From positions 930,001 through 994,000 of the forward strand of contig NZ_QCYK01000002.1 in the NCBI RefSeq assembly GCF_003071345.1: 64,000 nucleotides of DNA. Direction: 5' to 3'. Below the pieces are notes generated by a model, which had not been told where the DNA came from, did not search any database, and was given only the letters and a program-made list of their open reading frames with translations. The position numbers were made by a program, and so were the translations under genes. Shown in pieces: positions 9,014 to 17,371 of the stretch (its first letter is position 1; the number at the start of each line of letters is the position of its first letter). The DNA is from Chitinophaga parva. GTDB taxonomy: Bacteria > Bacteroidota > Bacteroidia > Chitinophagales > Chitinophagaceae.

Positions 9014-9898
9014 ATGCGCGTTGTTAAACCTTACTATGCAGCAGCTTTGCTGCTAGCGCTCTTCTCATGCCAGAGCGCATCCCGCAAAAGCTTTTCAGAA
9101 GCTGCCAGTGCAGATTCTACGGCAGTAGCGATCACGCAGGCAGCACCTTCTTCCAACATGATTATGCCCCTCAATAGTCCCGCGCGCAGGATGTTGCGTA
9201 CGGCCTCCATATCCGCCAGGGTAGAGGATCTGCAGGCATTTACCATGCAGGTGGAAGGGCTTACCGGTAACCTGCACGGCATGGTGCTGCAAAGCACGTT
9301 GCGCAACGTGGAGCAGCAAAGCAATACCTATGCATACCATGGCGATTCTTTGCGCATGATAACCGTATACCAGCCGGAGGCCCACCTGGAACTGCGGGTA
9401 CCTGCGCCAATGCTGGATTCCGTGGTGCACAGCATTGCGCGCTGGGCACCATTCACCGGTCACTGGGAGCTAAAGCAGGAAGATGTTACGCTCACCATGC
9501 TGGCTAACCGGATGAAGGCAAACGTGGCCAACAAAGCTGCCACGCGGCAATTGGTCACCACGGATAAGAATGCACTGGGCGCTGCAAATTACCAGGATGA
9601 CAAAGCGCAGGAAAACATAGACCGCCAGGTGGAAAATCTTTCCCTGGATGACCAGGTGGCCTACGCCGCTTTGTCTGTAGATCTTTACCAGCGCCAGGTG
9701 GCCCATACAGAAACCATTATTAATGCGGCAGCTATTACCCGCGCGGGTTTTGGGACAGCGCTGGGCGGGGCTGCACGCCGGGGCGCTATGATCCTGCGGG
9801 ATGTGTTGCTGGGCATCGTCACCGTATGGCCCTTCCTGTTGTTGCTGGGCGCAGGCGTGGTGGTGTACCGGTGGTGGAAGCCGGCAAGGACCGCCTGA
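9014..9898 (+). CDS. DUF4349 lipoprotein
   Basis: The protein has 294 residues from the ATG at 9014; an in-frame ATG at 8993 would add 7. A short signal peptide ends in the lipobox LALFSC. The mature part contains the DUF4349 core: ISARVEDLQAFTMQVE near the start, LELRVPAPMLDSVVHSI in the middle, and a helical DDKAQENIDRQVENL region. A C-terminal membrane helix (IVTVWPFLLLLGAGVVV) is followed by a basic tail. DUF4349 proteins are membrane-anchored on the outer face of the inner membrane and their role is unknown. The gene is monocistronic, with a terminator overlapping its stop. Confidence 0.85.
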   Translation: MRVVKPYYAAALLLALFSCQSASRKSFSEAASADSTAVAITQAAPSSNMIMPLNSPARRMLRTASISARVEDLQAFTMQVEGLTGNLHGMVLQSTLRNVEQQSNTYAYHGDSLRMITVYQPEAHLELRVPAPMLDSVVHSIARWAPFTGHWELKQEDVTLTMLANRMKANVANKAATRQLVTTDKNALGAANYQDDKAQENIDRQVENLSLDDQVAYAALSVDLYQRQVAHTETIINAAAITRAGFGTALGGAARRGAMILRDVLLGIVTVWPFLLLLGAGVVVYRWWKPARTA

Positions 9899-9914
9899 GA
9901 AACCGGCGGTTTTT
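9890..9914 (+). terminator. Terminator overlapping the DUF4349 stop codon
   Basis: ACCGCC / GGCGGT form a short stem around a 9-nt loop, followed by five Ts. The TGA stop of the lipoprotein gene lies inside the loop. Confidence 0.65.
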
Positions 9915-10204
9915 ACGTCCGCCGGCCCGGCGCCCAAGTTTTCCCCCACTTATCCCCATCCGTTCTCCATTCCACCTTTTTTCTTCTCTTTGCACCCTGT
10001 GAATGCCGCATGACGGGCATTAAAACCAGGGCGCTGATCGCTGGCAGGAACATTCCGCAGCGAGGCTCCCTTTTTTCCGTGTCTGCCAGCGTAGGTGTCA
10101 CCGCTGTAGTTATAACACATTTTTAAAATTTGTTATATTAGTGCGTCACTTTTGAAAACCACGCTATTGCCAGCGCTGGAGTACCCGCGCCTGTAACCAT
10201 TATT
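9915..10204. other. Intergenic region upstream of jetA
   Basis: About 290 bp without a convincing gene. The last 100 bp turn AT-rich (around 10110-10140, with ATTTTTAAAATTTG) and presumably hold the jetABC promoter. I could not find a clean TAnnTTTG box paired with a TTG at the right distance. Confidence 0.5.
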
Positions 10205-11668
10205 ATGAAGCAAGCAGATCTCGCTTTTTTATTTGATACCCATCCGGCCGTACTGATGCTCCGCCAGCGCAGCGGGCGCTGGGTGCTGCCTTTCCTGCAC
10301 CATGTATTCAAGGAAGAAAGCCGCTTCCTCATCAGCGAGCAATTGCTCATTCAATTGCTGGCCGAGCACCTGACCGTGGAGGAAGATGGAACGGAAGATT
10401 TTGAAGAGGCCCGCATCAGTTTTGGTGAAGATGAAGAATCCCGCGCCCGCAAATACGTGCTTAGCTGGGTGCAGAAACGCCTGCTGCAGGACCTCCAGGA
10501 CGCAGATGGCAACGTACAATACCAGCTCTCCGCCCACACCGAAAAAGTGTTCCAGTGGCTGCAAACCCTCCAGGGGCGCCACCACGTGGGCACTGAAAGC
10601 CGCTTTAAACTGCTCTTCAACTCCCTGCGTGACGTAGTGGAAAAAACAGAGGACGACCGTACCAAACGCCTGGAGATCCTCAAAGACAAACGCGCTGAAA
10701 TTGACAAAGAGATCAAAGCCATAGAACTGGGCCTGGCACCGGACAACTATACTAACGCCCAGGTGCAGGAACGCCTGGAACTCTTTACCCGCCTGTGTTA
10801 CGACCTGGTGAGCGATTTCCGGGAAGTGGAGGACAATTTCAAACACATCCACCGCACCATCGTAGAGCAGCACACCCGTGCCACCCAGCATAAAGGCGCC
10901 ATCGTGGGCTTTGCTTTTGAGGCCTATGATGCATTGCGCAGCAGCAGCCAGGGTAAAAGTTTCTATGCCTTCTGGGATTTCCTCATCTCCCGGGAAGGCC
11001 AGCAGGACTGGAAAGAACTTACTGAACAACTCCTGGAGCTGGTGAAAAGCCGCAACATTCCTGCCGATGAGACCTTCCTGCAAAGCGTAAAATCCTTGCT
11101 GCTGGAACAAGGCAAGGCCGTGTATGATGCTAACGATAAGATGGCCGAAAAACTAAGCCGCATTATCACCGAAAAAGAAATAGCCCGTCATAAAAGATTG
11201 CGCCAGCAGATCAGCGCCATCAAGGAAATGGTGTTTTCCCTGATGGACGAGAATGTGCCCGCAGGGTTGGAAATAGCAGACAGTGTGCCCATTAAAATGG
11301 TGATGGACCGCCGCCTGCAGATAGAGCCGAAGAAAACGGAACTGAATGTAAAACAACCCAACGGTGCCCTGGAACAGATTGCGGATATGGAACGCTTCAG
11401 CCGCATGATGAGCAATGTGTATATAGACCGCAAGCAACTCTGGAAAAAAGTGGAAGATGTGCTGGAAGCAAGGCCCACCGCCACTTTACGGGAAGTGCTG
11501 GAAACCATCCCCTTGCAAAATGGGGTGGCGGAGATCGTAAGCTATTACGGCTTCCTGCGCGATAAAGGTGGCCGCGTACAGGTGCTGCCCAACATTACGG
11601 AGCTGATACCACTGGATGTGGAAGCTACCAGGTTTATCGAAGTCCCTTACCTCTTGTTTAGTAAATAA
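10205..11668 (+). CDS. jetA: JetA/MksF, DUF3375 subunit of a Wadjet-type condensin
   Basis: At 487 residues this is full length for DUF3375. The N-terminus carries the winged-helix region (VLMLRQRSGRWVLPFLHHVF and SEQLLIQLLAEHL). It is followed by long helices and coiled coil (residues about 140-260) and a C-terminal second winged-helix region ending VPYLLFSK. JetA is the kleisin that bridges the two heads of the SMC-like JetC in Wadjet complexes, which extrude loops and restrict circular plasmids; MksF is the same subunit in MksBEF. It is followed after 6 bp by jetB. An ATG at 10205 gives the standard N-terminus. Confidence 0.92.
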   Translation: MKQADLAFLFDTHPAVLMLRQRSGRWVLPFLHHVFKEESRFLISEQLLIQLLAEHLTVEEDGTEDFEEARISFGEDEESRARKYVLSWVQKRLLQDLQDADGNVQYQLSAHTEKVFQWLQTLQGRHHVGTESRFKLLFNSLRDVVEKTEDDRTKRLEILKDKRAEIDKEIKAIELGLAPDNYTNAQVQERLELFTRLCYDLVSDFREVEDNFKHIHRTIVEQHTRATQHKGAIVGFAFEAYDALRSSSQGKSFYAFWDFLISREGQQDWKELTEQLLELVKSRNIPADETFLQSVKSLLLEQGKAVYDANDKMAEKLSRIITEKEIARHKRLRQQISAIKEMVFSLMDENVPAGLEIADSVPIKMVMDRRLQIEPKKTELNVKQPNGALEQIADMERFSRMMSNVYIDRKQLWKKVEDVLEARPTATLREVLETIPLQNGVAEIVSYYGFLRDKGGRVQVLPNITELIPLDVEATRFIEVPYLLFSK

Positions 11669-11674
11669 AAGTCA

Positions 11675-12433
11675 ATGAGCGAACCGCAGAAAATATTGCC
11701 CTTCGTGCCGGTGTTTGTCAAATTGCTGAAAGGCCCGGTGGAATACGTAGATAAAAGTCTTTGGGAAAAACTGTTGCAGCATAAATCGGAACTGAGCGCT
11801 TTCCTGCTCCCGCTGGGGCTTTCCCTCGTACTGGACGAGCAGGATGGGTATGCCTATGTAAAACATATCACCAATGATGAAGAAGAGAATGCCGTGAGCT
11901 GGATTCCGCGCCGCGCCCTCTCTTACGAAGAAAGCATCATGCTGGTACTGCTGCGGGAAATGATGGCGGAATTTGAAGTAGGCGCCGCCACTACCCGTGA
12001 GCTGATCCGCAAACGCCGGGAGATCAAGGAATACGCAGAGCTGTTTTTCAAGGAGAATGTCAGCCGCGTAAAGTTCCTGAAGGAAATGGACCGCCTCATA
12101 GACCGCACCGCTGAAAATGGTTTCCTCGACTGCATTGAACAACATGAAGTAGCCGATGAACAAAAGTTCCGCATCAAAAAGATCATCAAAGCCCGTGTAG
12201 GCAGCGAAGAGCTGGATACCTTCCTGGAAGCACTGACCGGCTACCGGCGCTCTTTGGAAACAGGCGCTGATATTACCGCCGGAACTTCCAATCCACAATT
12301 TCCAATCCACAACGTTGTTTCAGATATCAATGAGCAGATCCCGGACGGAGTACTTACCTCGCCGGAAACGCCAGGTGACAACCCGCAAGACGAGCCACCA
12401 CTACCGTTTTTGGGAGATGATCAACTGAACTGA
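11675..12433 (+). CDS. jetB: JetB/MksE, DUF4194 subunit of a Wadjet-type condensin
   Basis: 252 residues. Residues about 1-205 form the DUF4194 winged-helix protein: LPFVPVFVKLLKGPVEY at the start, YVKHITNDEE, a conserved helix around RRALSYEESIMLVLLREMMAEF, and LDCIEQHEVADEQKFRIKK near the end. JetB (MksE/MukE counterpart) is the dimeric KITE subunit bound to JetA. The last 45 residues are a non-conserved Pro/Asp-rich tail, part of which is encoded by two copies of a 13-bp repeat. It starts 6 bp after jetA; a 72-bp AT-rich gap precedes jetC. Confidence 0.9.
   Translation: MSEPQKILPFVPVFVKLLKGPVEYVDKSLWEKLLQHKSELSAFLLPLGLSLVLDEQDGYAYVKHITNDEEENAVSWIPRRALSYEESIMLVLLREMMAEFEVGAATTRELIRKRREIKEYAELFFKENVSRVKFLKEMDRLIDRTAENGFLDCIEQHEVADEQKFRIKKIIKARVGSEELDTFLEALTGYRRSLETGADITAGTSNPQFPIHNVVSDINEQIPDGVLTSPETPGDNPQDEPPLPFLGDDQLN
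12286..12312 (+). repeat. Tandem 13-bp repeat inside the jetB tail
   Basis: TTCCAATCCACAA occurs twice with a period of 14 bp (12286-12298 and 12300-12312). It is read in two different frames and encodes part of a disordered tail. It looks more like intergenic low-complexity repeat than selected protein sequence. Confidence 0.75.
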
Positions 12434-12505
12434 AAGCCCTTACCCGGAAATTGATCTTGGGATTTCCCTGATATAGGAAATTGTTTTTTGGAAATTTTTT
12501 AGCAG

Positions 12506-15500
12506 ATGCAACTCAACGTTTTTAGCACCGATCAACACAAGAATGGCTTTCGCCTGCAATACATGGAGGTTTACAACTGGGGCACCTTTGACGATGTGGT
12601 GCACAGCATTAAGCCCATGGGGGAAACCTCGCTGCTCACCGGTTCTAATGGTAGCGGCAAAACCACGTTTGTGGATGCCTTGCTGACGCTTATTGTCCCG
12701 GAAAAGAAATTCCGTTTTTATAACCAAAGCTCCGGTTCCGAAAAGAAGGGTGACCGTACAGAAGAAACCTACGTAATGGGTGGCTACGGCACCATGAACC
12801 ACGAGGCCAGCGGTACCGTGAAAACCCTGTACCTGCGCGAATCGCGGGAGGAGGCATACAGCATCCTGCTGGCGCATTTTGCCAACGAGGCGGAGCAGTA
12901 CGTAACCCTGTTCCAGGTGCGCTACTTTGTGAACGGGGACATGAAAAAAGTATTCGGCATTGCCCATAAGGCCCTGCATATCGAGGAGGATTTTAAACCG
13001 TTTGACCTGGGTGGCGCCTGGAAACGCTCCCTGGACCAGCGCTACAACAAAGGCGCCGGCCGCAAGCAAATAGAATGGTTTGATGCCGCCAGTAAGTATG
13101 CACAACAGATGGTGCACGTACTGGGCATGCAAAGCGTACAGGCGTTACAGTTATTTAACCAGACGGTGGGCATCAAAGTATTGGGTAACCTGGATGAATT
13201 TATCCGCATGCACATGCTGGAGCCCCGCAATATGGAAGAAGAGTTCCAGGACCTGAAAAAGCACCTGGCCACCCTGCTGGATGCGCAACGCAATATTGAA
13301 AAGGTGGAAGCCCAGATCCGGCTGCTGCAGCCCATCCAGCAGCACATGGAACTGTTCAGCGCCTCCCGCGATGCTATTGCCGCTACGCAGGCCGTGCTGG
13401 AAACCGCCGCTGTGTGGAACACCTTTACCAAACATGAGCTGCTGAAAGCCGGCCTGGAGGAAAGCGAGGTGGAGATCCGCAAAACCCGGCAGCAGTTGCA
13501 GGAAATGAAAACCCGGCTGGAAAAACTACAGGAAGCCGAACGCGTGACCCGCAACAATATTGACCAGAACCAGGCCGGCCAGCGCCTGCAACAGCTGGAA
13601 AAGGAAATACAGGACCAGGAAGGTAAACTGGCCGCCGCGGAACACGCCGTGGCTACGTTTGCGCAATGGTGCCACTCCCTGCAACTGGAAGAGATCCAGC
13701 CAGCGGATGACGCCACTTTCCAGCGCATCCAGAAAGCTACCCGCCGCAGGAAGCTGGAGCTGGAAGACCGGCAGCGCCAGAATGAAGAAGACCAGTACAC
13801 CGCCCAGAGCAGCCGGGAGAAAGCAGGCGCAGAAAAGAAAGCGCTGGAAAGTGAATTACAGAACCTGATTCAAAGCAGGAACAATATTCCCGCCCACCTC
13901 ATGGCCGCCCGTAAGGAGCTTTGTGAAGCCCTGGAGATAGATACCAGTGAACTGCCCTTTGCCGGGGAGCTGATGCAGGTGCAGGCCGCCGAAATGGACT
14001 GGCAGCCATCCCTGGAAAAACTGCTGCACTCCTTTGCGCTCCGCCTGCTGGTGCCGGATAAGCATTACAGGAAAGTGAACAAGCATGTTAATAATCACAA
14101 CCTGCGCACCCGTATCGTGTATGAGCACATTACGGAAATACCCCTGCCACAGTACCCGGAAGAGGGTACCGTGGCAGAAAAACTGGAATTTCACCCGGAG
14201 CATAAACTTGGCAACTGGGTGGCCCAGCACGTGATCCGCCAGTTCAATTTTGCCTGCCTGGATGATGAGCGGGGCATGGAGCGCTATGACCGGGCCATCA
14301 CTTTGCAAGGGCTTATTAAAAATGGCCACCGGCATGAAAAAGATGACCGTGCGGAGAAAGCAGATCCCAGCCGTTTTGTGATGGGGTGGAACAATGAAAA
14401 GAAAAGGGATTTCCTGATCAGTCGCCGCAACACGCTGGCAGCGCAGGTTTCCCGGGCAGATGAGGAGCTGGAGAAATGCCGCCGCCAGGCCAGCCGCCTG
14501 CAGCAGCAGTTTGTATCGGTGATGCGTATTGAAGAAACACCCGGCTTCTCCGGCCTGGATACGGCCGGCATTCAACGCAGCATCCACAAGCTGATGGAGC
14601 AGGTGAATGGATTGCGCAGCGCCAATAAAGAACTGGACCAGCTGAAGGCGCAACTGCAGGAACTGCAACAGGAAAAGGATAATGTGGCCGCGGAACAGGA
14701 GCGCCTCATCCGCAGTGAAGCCCTGCAGCAAAATGCATTGACGGCCCTGCAGCAGCAACTGGCGGTACTATCGCCCCTGATGGACCACATCACCGCAGAA
14801 GATAAAGACGCGTTGCTGTCGTTCCAGCAGCAACACGCTACCCGCCTGGGTTTTGTGACCCTGCAGGATATTGATCCCGTATACCAGCAGTTCAAAAACC
14901 AGCAGGAGTTTACCCTGGCAGAGCAGCGCGAAGTATTGCACAAAGAGGAAAGGCTGCTGGACCGCTGCATCCAGAGCATTAAAAACCCCTCCATAGAAAT
15001 AAAGCAGAAGTTCTCCCCGGAGTGGGAAGGGGAGGTGCAGCACCTGCCCCAGGATGCCCGCTACGCGCAGGAATACGTGGACTGGCTGGAAAAGCTGGAA
15101 ACCGAAAACCTGCCCAAATACAAGCGGGAATTTGAAACCTTCATTAACGATACCATCACGTATAAGATAGGCGGCCTGCATGAAGAAATGGAGAAGTGGG
15201 AGCGGGATATCAGCAACAGTATTTCCAAGCTGAATCATTCCCTGGGCGGTATCAACTTTAACCGCCTGCCGGATACCTTCATCCAGCTGGGCAAGCGCTA
15301 TGTGCCGGCGGGGACGGACATCCGGGAGTTCCGCGCCAAACTGCTGGATGCATTGCCCCAGTCGTCTAACTGGCAGCAGACCAGCTTTGAAGAAAAATCG
15401 CAACACTTTGCGCAGAAAGTGCGCCCCCTTATTGATGAACTGGACAAGAACGAAACCTACCGCAACCGCGTAATGGATGTGCGCAACTGGTTTGAGTTCT

Positions 15501-15895
15501 GGGCCGACGAGATCTATACAGAAACTAAAGAGCTGAAGAAAACCTACCGCCAGATGGGACAGTTGTCCGGTGGCGAAAAGGCGCAGCTTACCTACACCAT
15601 CCTGTGCTCTGCCATCGCCTACCAGTTTGGCATTACCCGGGAGGGCAAGAACAGCAAGAGCCTGCGCTTCATCGCGGTGGACGAAAGCTTTAGCAACCAG
15701 GATGAAGAAAAAGCAACGTACCTGATGGAGCTGTGCAGGCAGCTGCACTTACAACTGCTGGTGGTAACACCGAGCGATAAGATCCAGATCGTGCAGCAGT
15801 ACATTGCGCACGTGCACCTGGTACAGCGTGTACAAAACCGGCACAGTGTGTTATATAATATGACGATCAAGGAGCTGCAGGAAAATCTTAATTAA
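12506..15895 (+). CDS. jetC: JetC/MksB, SMC-like ATPase of a Wadjet-type condensin
   Basis: 1129 residues with the SMC-type split ATPase. The N-terminal part has the typical JetC opening (YMEVYNWGTFDD) and Walker A GSNGSGKTT near residues 45-53. Long coiled coils occupy roughly residues 270-450 and 620-790, around a hinge-like insert with LLVPDKHYRKVNKHVNNH. The C-terminal head has the signature LSGGEKAQ near residue 1020, Walker B FIAVDESF near 1054-1061 and the D-loop SNQDEE. It is the motor that extrudes DNA loops together with JetA and JetB. No jetD follows: the next gene on the same strand is an SDR reductase. Confidence 0.93.
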   Translation: MQLNVFSTDQHKNGFRLQYMEVYNWGTFDDVVHSIKPMGETSLLTGSNGSGKTTFVDALLTLIVPEKKFRFYNQSSGSEKKGDRTEETYVMGGYGTMNHEASGTVKTLYLRESREEAYSILLAHFANEAEQYVTLFQVRYFVNGDMKKVFGIAHKALHIEEDFKPFDLGGAWKRSLDQRYNKGAGRKQIEWFDAASKYAQQMVHVLGMQSVQALQLFNQTVGIKVLGNLDEFIRMHMLEPRNMEEEFQDLKKHLATLLDAQRNIEKVEAQIRLLQPIQQHMELFSASRDAIAATQAVLETAAVWNTFTKHELLKAGLEESEVEIRKTRQQLQEMKTRLEKLQEAERVTRNNIDQNQAGQRLQQLEKEIQDQEGKLAAAEHAVATFAQWCHSLQLEEIQPADDATFQRIQKATRRRKLELEDRQRQNEEDQYTAQSSREKAGAEKKALESELQNLIQSRNNIPAHLMAARKELCEALEIDTSELPFAGELMQVQAAEMDWQPSLEKLLHSFALRLLVPDKHYRKVNKHVNNHNLRTRIVYEHITEIPLPQYPEEGTVAEKLEFHPEHKLGNWVAQHVIRQFNFACLDDERGMERYDRAITLQGLIKNGHRHEKDDRAEKADPSRFVMGWNNEKKRDFLISRRNTLAAQVSRADEELEKCRRQASRLQQQFVSVMRIEETPGFSGLDTAGIQRSIHKLMEQVNGLRSANKELDQLKAQLQELQQEKDNVAAEQERLIRSEALQQNALTALQQQLAVLSPLMDHITAEDKDALLSFQQQHATRLGFVTLQDIDPVYQQFKNQQEFTLAEQREVLHKEERLLDRCIQSIKNPSIEIKQKFSPEWEGEVQHLPQDARYAQEYVDWLEKLETENLPKYKREFETFINDTITYKIGGLHEEMEKWERDISNSISKLNHSLGGINFNRLPDTFIQLGKRYVPAGTDIREFRAKLLDALPQSSNWQQTSFEEKSQHFAQKVRPLIDELDKNETYRNRVMDVRNWFEFWADEIYTETKELKKTYRQMGQLSGGEKAQLTYTILCSAIAYQFGITREGKNSKSLRFIAVDESFSNQDEEKATYLMELCRQLHLQLLVVTPSDKIQIVQQYIAHVHLVQRVQNRHSVLYNMTIKELQENLN

Positions 15896-15900
15896 ATTTG
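15893..15900 (+). promoter_or_regulatory. Candidate -7 box for the SDR gene
   Basis: TAAATTTG matches the Bacteroidota -7 consensus TAnnTTTG, 28 bp before the SDR start. No TTG lies at the usual -33 distance, so support is partial. The box overlaps the jetC stop codon. Confidence 0.3.
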
Positions 15901-15927
15901 TCCATCTGATCATCTAACAATCTGGTT

Positions 15928-16641
15928 ATGGAATCACTAAACGGAAAACATGCCCTCATCACCGGTGCGGGCAAAGGAATAGGCCGGGCGCTGGCCCTGG
16001 CATTGGCGAAGGAAGGGGTGAAAGTAAGCCTGCTGGCGCGTACGGCCGCAGACCTGGACGCTGTAGCTGCAGAAGTGAAAGCCGCCGGCGGCAAGGCTTT
16101 TACGGTAACGGCAGATGTAGCCGATATCAACTCCGTAAATAATGCGGTGGCAAAGGTATTGGCCGAAGGCCCTGTGGATATCCTGGTCAATAATGCAGGC
16201 ATCGCGTCCTTTGGCGGCTTCCTGGCATTGGAGCCCGCCCGCTGGGAAGAGATCGTGAAGGTAAACCTGTTTGGCGCTTACTATGTGACCCGCGCGGTGC
16301 TACCTTCCATGATAGACCGCAAAACCGGCGACATCGTAAATATTTCTTCCACCGCAGGCCAGCGTGGCGCGGCGGCTACCAGTGCCTACAGCGCTTCCAA
16401 GGCAGCACTCATTGCCATGAGCGAGTCCCTCATGCAGGAAGTGCGTAAACACAATATCCGCGTTACCTCCCTGACACCCAGCACCATTGCCACAGACATG
16501 GCCCTGGAACTGAAACTTACAGATGGCAACCCGGAAAAGGTAATGCAGCCGGAAGATCTTGCAGAACTGATCGTGATGCAGCTGAAGCTGAACCGCCGCG
16601 TGTTTGTGAAAGAGGCAGGCCTTTGGTCCACTAATCCCTGA
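15928..16641 (+). CDS. SDR family reductase, 3-oxoacyl-ACP reductase-like
   Basis: The 237-residue classical short-chain dehydrogenase/reductase has the nucleotide-binding TGAGKGIG at residues 12-19, NNAG near residue 90, catalytic Ser141, and Tyr154 and Lys158 in YSASK. It resembles FabG-type 3-ketoacyl reductases using NADP(H), though the true substrate cannot be read from sequence. It starts 32 bp after jetC on the same strand and ends at a terminator, so it may be read through from the jet operon or from its own promoter. Confidence 0.9.
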   Translation: MESLNGKHALITGAGKGIGRALALALAKEGVKVSLLARTAADLDAVAAEVKAAGGKAFTVTADVADINSVNNAVAKVLAEGPVDILVNNAGIASFGGFLALEPARWEEIVKVNLFGAYYVTRAVLPSMIDRKTGDIVNISSTAGQRGAAATSAYSASKAALIAMSESLMQEVRKHNIRVTSLTPSTIATDMALELKLTDGNPEKVMQPEDLAELIVMQLKLNRRVFVKEAGLWSTNP

Positions 16642-16707
16642 TAACTGCTGGCTCATTGTAAAAAGCCTGGAACGGTGCATCTCTGATTGGCACGTACATA
16701 AACCATA

Positions 16708-16743
16708 AAGGCCCGGGAAGAAATATTCCTTCCGGGCCTTTTT
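16708..16743. terminator. Bidirectional terminator after the SDR gene
   Basis: AAGGCCCGGGAAG and CTTCCGGGCCTT pair with a single bulged G around an 8-nt loop, followed by T residues. It sits between the convergent SDR and Imm51 genes. Confidence 0.85.
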
Positions 16744-16765
16744 ATTATGGAAAAATTAGCTGCGA

Positions 16766-17128
16766 TTATCCTCGTTCACCAGCGGTCATGCGGGCGGGAT
16801 CTGCCTGCGACACGAAGTCTTCCAGCGCTTCATCGTCATTGAAAACCGGCACCAGTATAGCTAAAAACCGGAGTTGGTTTTCCTTGGTATCGGCATAGGC
16901 GTAAAAGCCGCCTTCCAGGGTATCGTATTCCAGATGCGGCAGCAGGTCGGGTGCTTTTTGTTCGAGGATCTGCCGGATAATGCCTTCCCAGGTATAGCCA
17001 TTTCCTTCGTAGTGGTACTTATGGAAAATGTCGAAATACCGGGAGTTTAGTTCGGGGCTTTCTACAGCCGCCACAATCCCAAATGTGCCCTTGTAGTCAC
17101 TGATGGTGAAGGGAAAATAATTTGCCAT
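16766..17128 (-). CDS. Imm51 family immunity protein (orphan)
   Basis: The 120-residue soluble protein follows the Imm51 pattern: FPFTISDYKGTFGI at the start, an aromatic-rich YFDIFHKYHYEGNGYTWEGI stretch, GGFYAYADTKENQLRFL in the middle and a C-terminal FNDDEALEDFVSQAD. Imm51 proteins neutralise toxins of polymorphic toxin systems and are also kept without their toxins as protection against neighbours. Here no toxin gene is adjacent (an SDR gene on one side and dinB on the other), so it is an orphan. Confidence 0.82.
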   Translation of the reverse strand: MANYFPFTISDYKGTFGIVAAVESPELNSRYFDIFHKYHYEGNGYTWEGIIRQILEQKAPDLLPHLEYDTLEGGFYAYADTKENQLRFLAILVPVFNDDEALEDFVSQADPARMTAGERG

Positions 17129-17371
17129 TTCGATGTGTTTGTAAATCCAAAGTTGCGTATAACCGGGCCATCAATAATTAAGCAAAAAGGCAACGGATAT
17201 ATAAATAAAATTGAAAAAAATACGCCGTGTGCAACGACGGATGGCTTCCATTTGCCACTAATGTAAACTAATTGTGGAAAGCTGCACAAAGAACGGGCCG
17301 ATAAAAAAAATAATTTCTGCTAATACACTGCCTGTTTGCAAATTGCAAATGAAATATTGTGCATATACGTG

